From positions 1 through 13,763 of the forward strand of contig JAHINZ010000338.1 in the NCBI GenBank assembly GCA_018895795.1: a DNA stretch of 13,763 nt. Reading direction: 5' to 3'. Both the position numbers and the translations under genes were made by a program. Under the pieces are notes generated by a model that was given only the letters and a program-made list of their open reading frames with translations, made no database searches and had not been told where the DNA came from. This document shows, piece after piece, positions 13,294 through 13,763 of this stretch (positions are counted from its first letter, which is position 1; every line of letters starts with the position of its first letter). This DNA is from Alphaproteobacteria bacterium. Lineage in GTDB: Bacteria; Pseudomonadota; Alphaproteobacteria; Caulobacterales; Caulobacteraceae.

Positions 13294-13763
13294 ATGGGGA
13301 TTTCGGGAACCGTCGACGGCTTGCACTATGAACTGCACGGCGGGCCGGTGGCGGGCCGCGAGGTGCTGCTGCTGTCCTCGGGCCTGGGCGGCTCCGGCGC
13401 CTTCTGGGCTCCGCAGATGGACGCCCTGACCGCGCACTATCCGGTGGTGCTGTACGATCATCGCGGCACCGGCCGCAGCGTCCGCGACCTGCCTTCACCC
13501 TCCAATGGCCCCTATGCCGTGCAGGACATGGCCGACGACATGGTCAAGGTGATGGACGCCCTGGGCCTGGACCGCGCCCATGTCGTCGGCCACGCGGCGG
13601 GCGGCAATGCGGGCCTGGCCCTGGCCCTGTCGCACCCCGATCGACTGGGCAAGCTGGTGGTGGTCAATGGCTGGTCGCGGCCCGACCCGCACATCCGGCG
13701 CTGTTTCGACACCCGCCTCCATCTGCTCAATGACAGCGGGGTTGAAGCCTATGTCCACGCCCA
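13294..13763 (+). CDS. rutD: RutD, alpha/beta-hydrolase-fold protein (partial, runs off window)
   Basis: The first 156 codons of an alpha/beta-hydrolase, still open at position 13763, so it is incomplete at the C-terminus. It begins MGISGTVDGLHYELHG and contains SSGLGGSGAFWAPQM (oxyanion region), YDHRGTGRS, and a nucleophile elbow GHAAGG in which alanine replaces the usual serine, as in the GHALG of E. coli RutD. The VVNGWSRPDPHIRRCF block closely follows the E. coli RutD pattern. RutD is linked to the breakdown of aminoacrylate or its products. The ATG lies three bases after the rutC stop, so translation is probably coupled. Confidence 0.93.
   Translation, partial: MGISGTVDGLHYELHGGPVAGREVLLLSSGLGGSGAFWAPQMDALTAHYPVVLYDHRGTGRSVRDLPSPSNGPYAVQDMADDMVKVMDALGLDRAHVVGHAAGGNAGLALALSHPDRLGKLVVVNGWSRPDPHIRRCFDTRLHLLNDSGVEAYVHA

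Overview
The window looks like an alphaproteobacterial chromosome of the Caulobacter type (Caulobacter, or a close relative such as Phenylobacterium). It has very high GC, GC-rich palindromic repeats in most gene gaps, a gene transfer agent (GTA) cluster in the Rhodobacter-capsulatus-like gene order, a class A penicillin-binding protein whose first residues resemble the bactofilin-binding peptide of Caulobacter PbpC, and a rut pyrimidine-degradation operon. The genus is inferred from gene content; no rRNA is present.

Left part, about 1-5730, minus strand: the head module of a domesticated phage. Read in the direction of transcription it runs terS (g1-like), terL (g2), portal (g3), a small membrane/coiled-coil protein (g3.5-like), prohead protease (g4) and HK97-fold major capsid protein (g5). 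This is the GTA order, and there is no integrase, repressor or lysis gene in view. Tail genes would lie beyond position 1. Nearly every gap in the module contains REP-like palindromes, singly or in inverted pairs. Between terL and portal the cluster is interrupted by a plus-strand DUF559 nuclease gene flanked by perfect 45-bp inverted repeats, with a consensus alphaproteobacterial LexA box beside it. Upstream of terS are an exact match to the IHF consensus and two abutting GANTC sites.

Middle, about 5893-10021: a single-domain response regulator (minus), an AT-richer gap of about 390 bp, a DUF1993 protein (plus), a YcgN/UPF0260 cysteine-cluster protein (minus, convergent), and divergently from it a PbpC-like bifunctional peptidoglycan synthase (plus).

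Right part, 10025-13763: another repeat block, an SDR oxidoreductase (plus), a convergent MpaB/DUF2236 oxygenase (minus), then the plus-strand rutB-rutC-rutD genes, with rutD cut by the window end. rutA is not present in this window. A 132-bp inverted repeat separates rutB from rutC.

The best candidate for something under-described is the DUF559 nuclease plus REP-like repeat unit inside the GTA cluster: the repeats form its ends, encode its C-terminus, and are the same family that fills most other gaps of the GTA operon.
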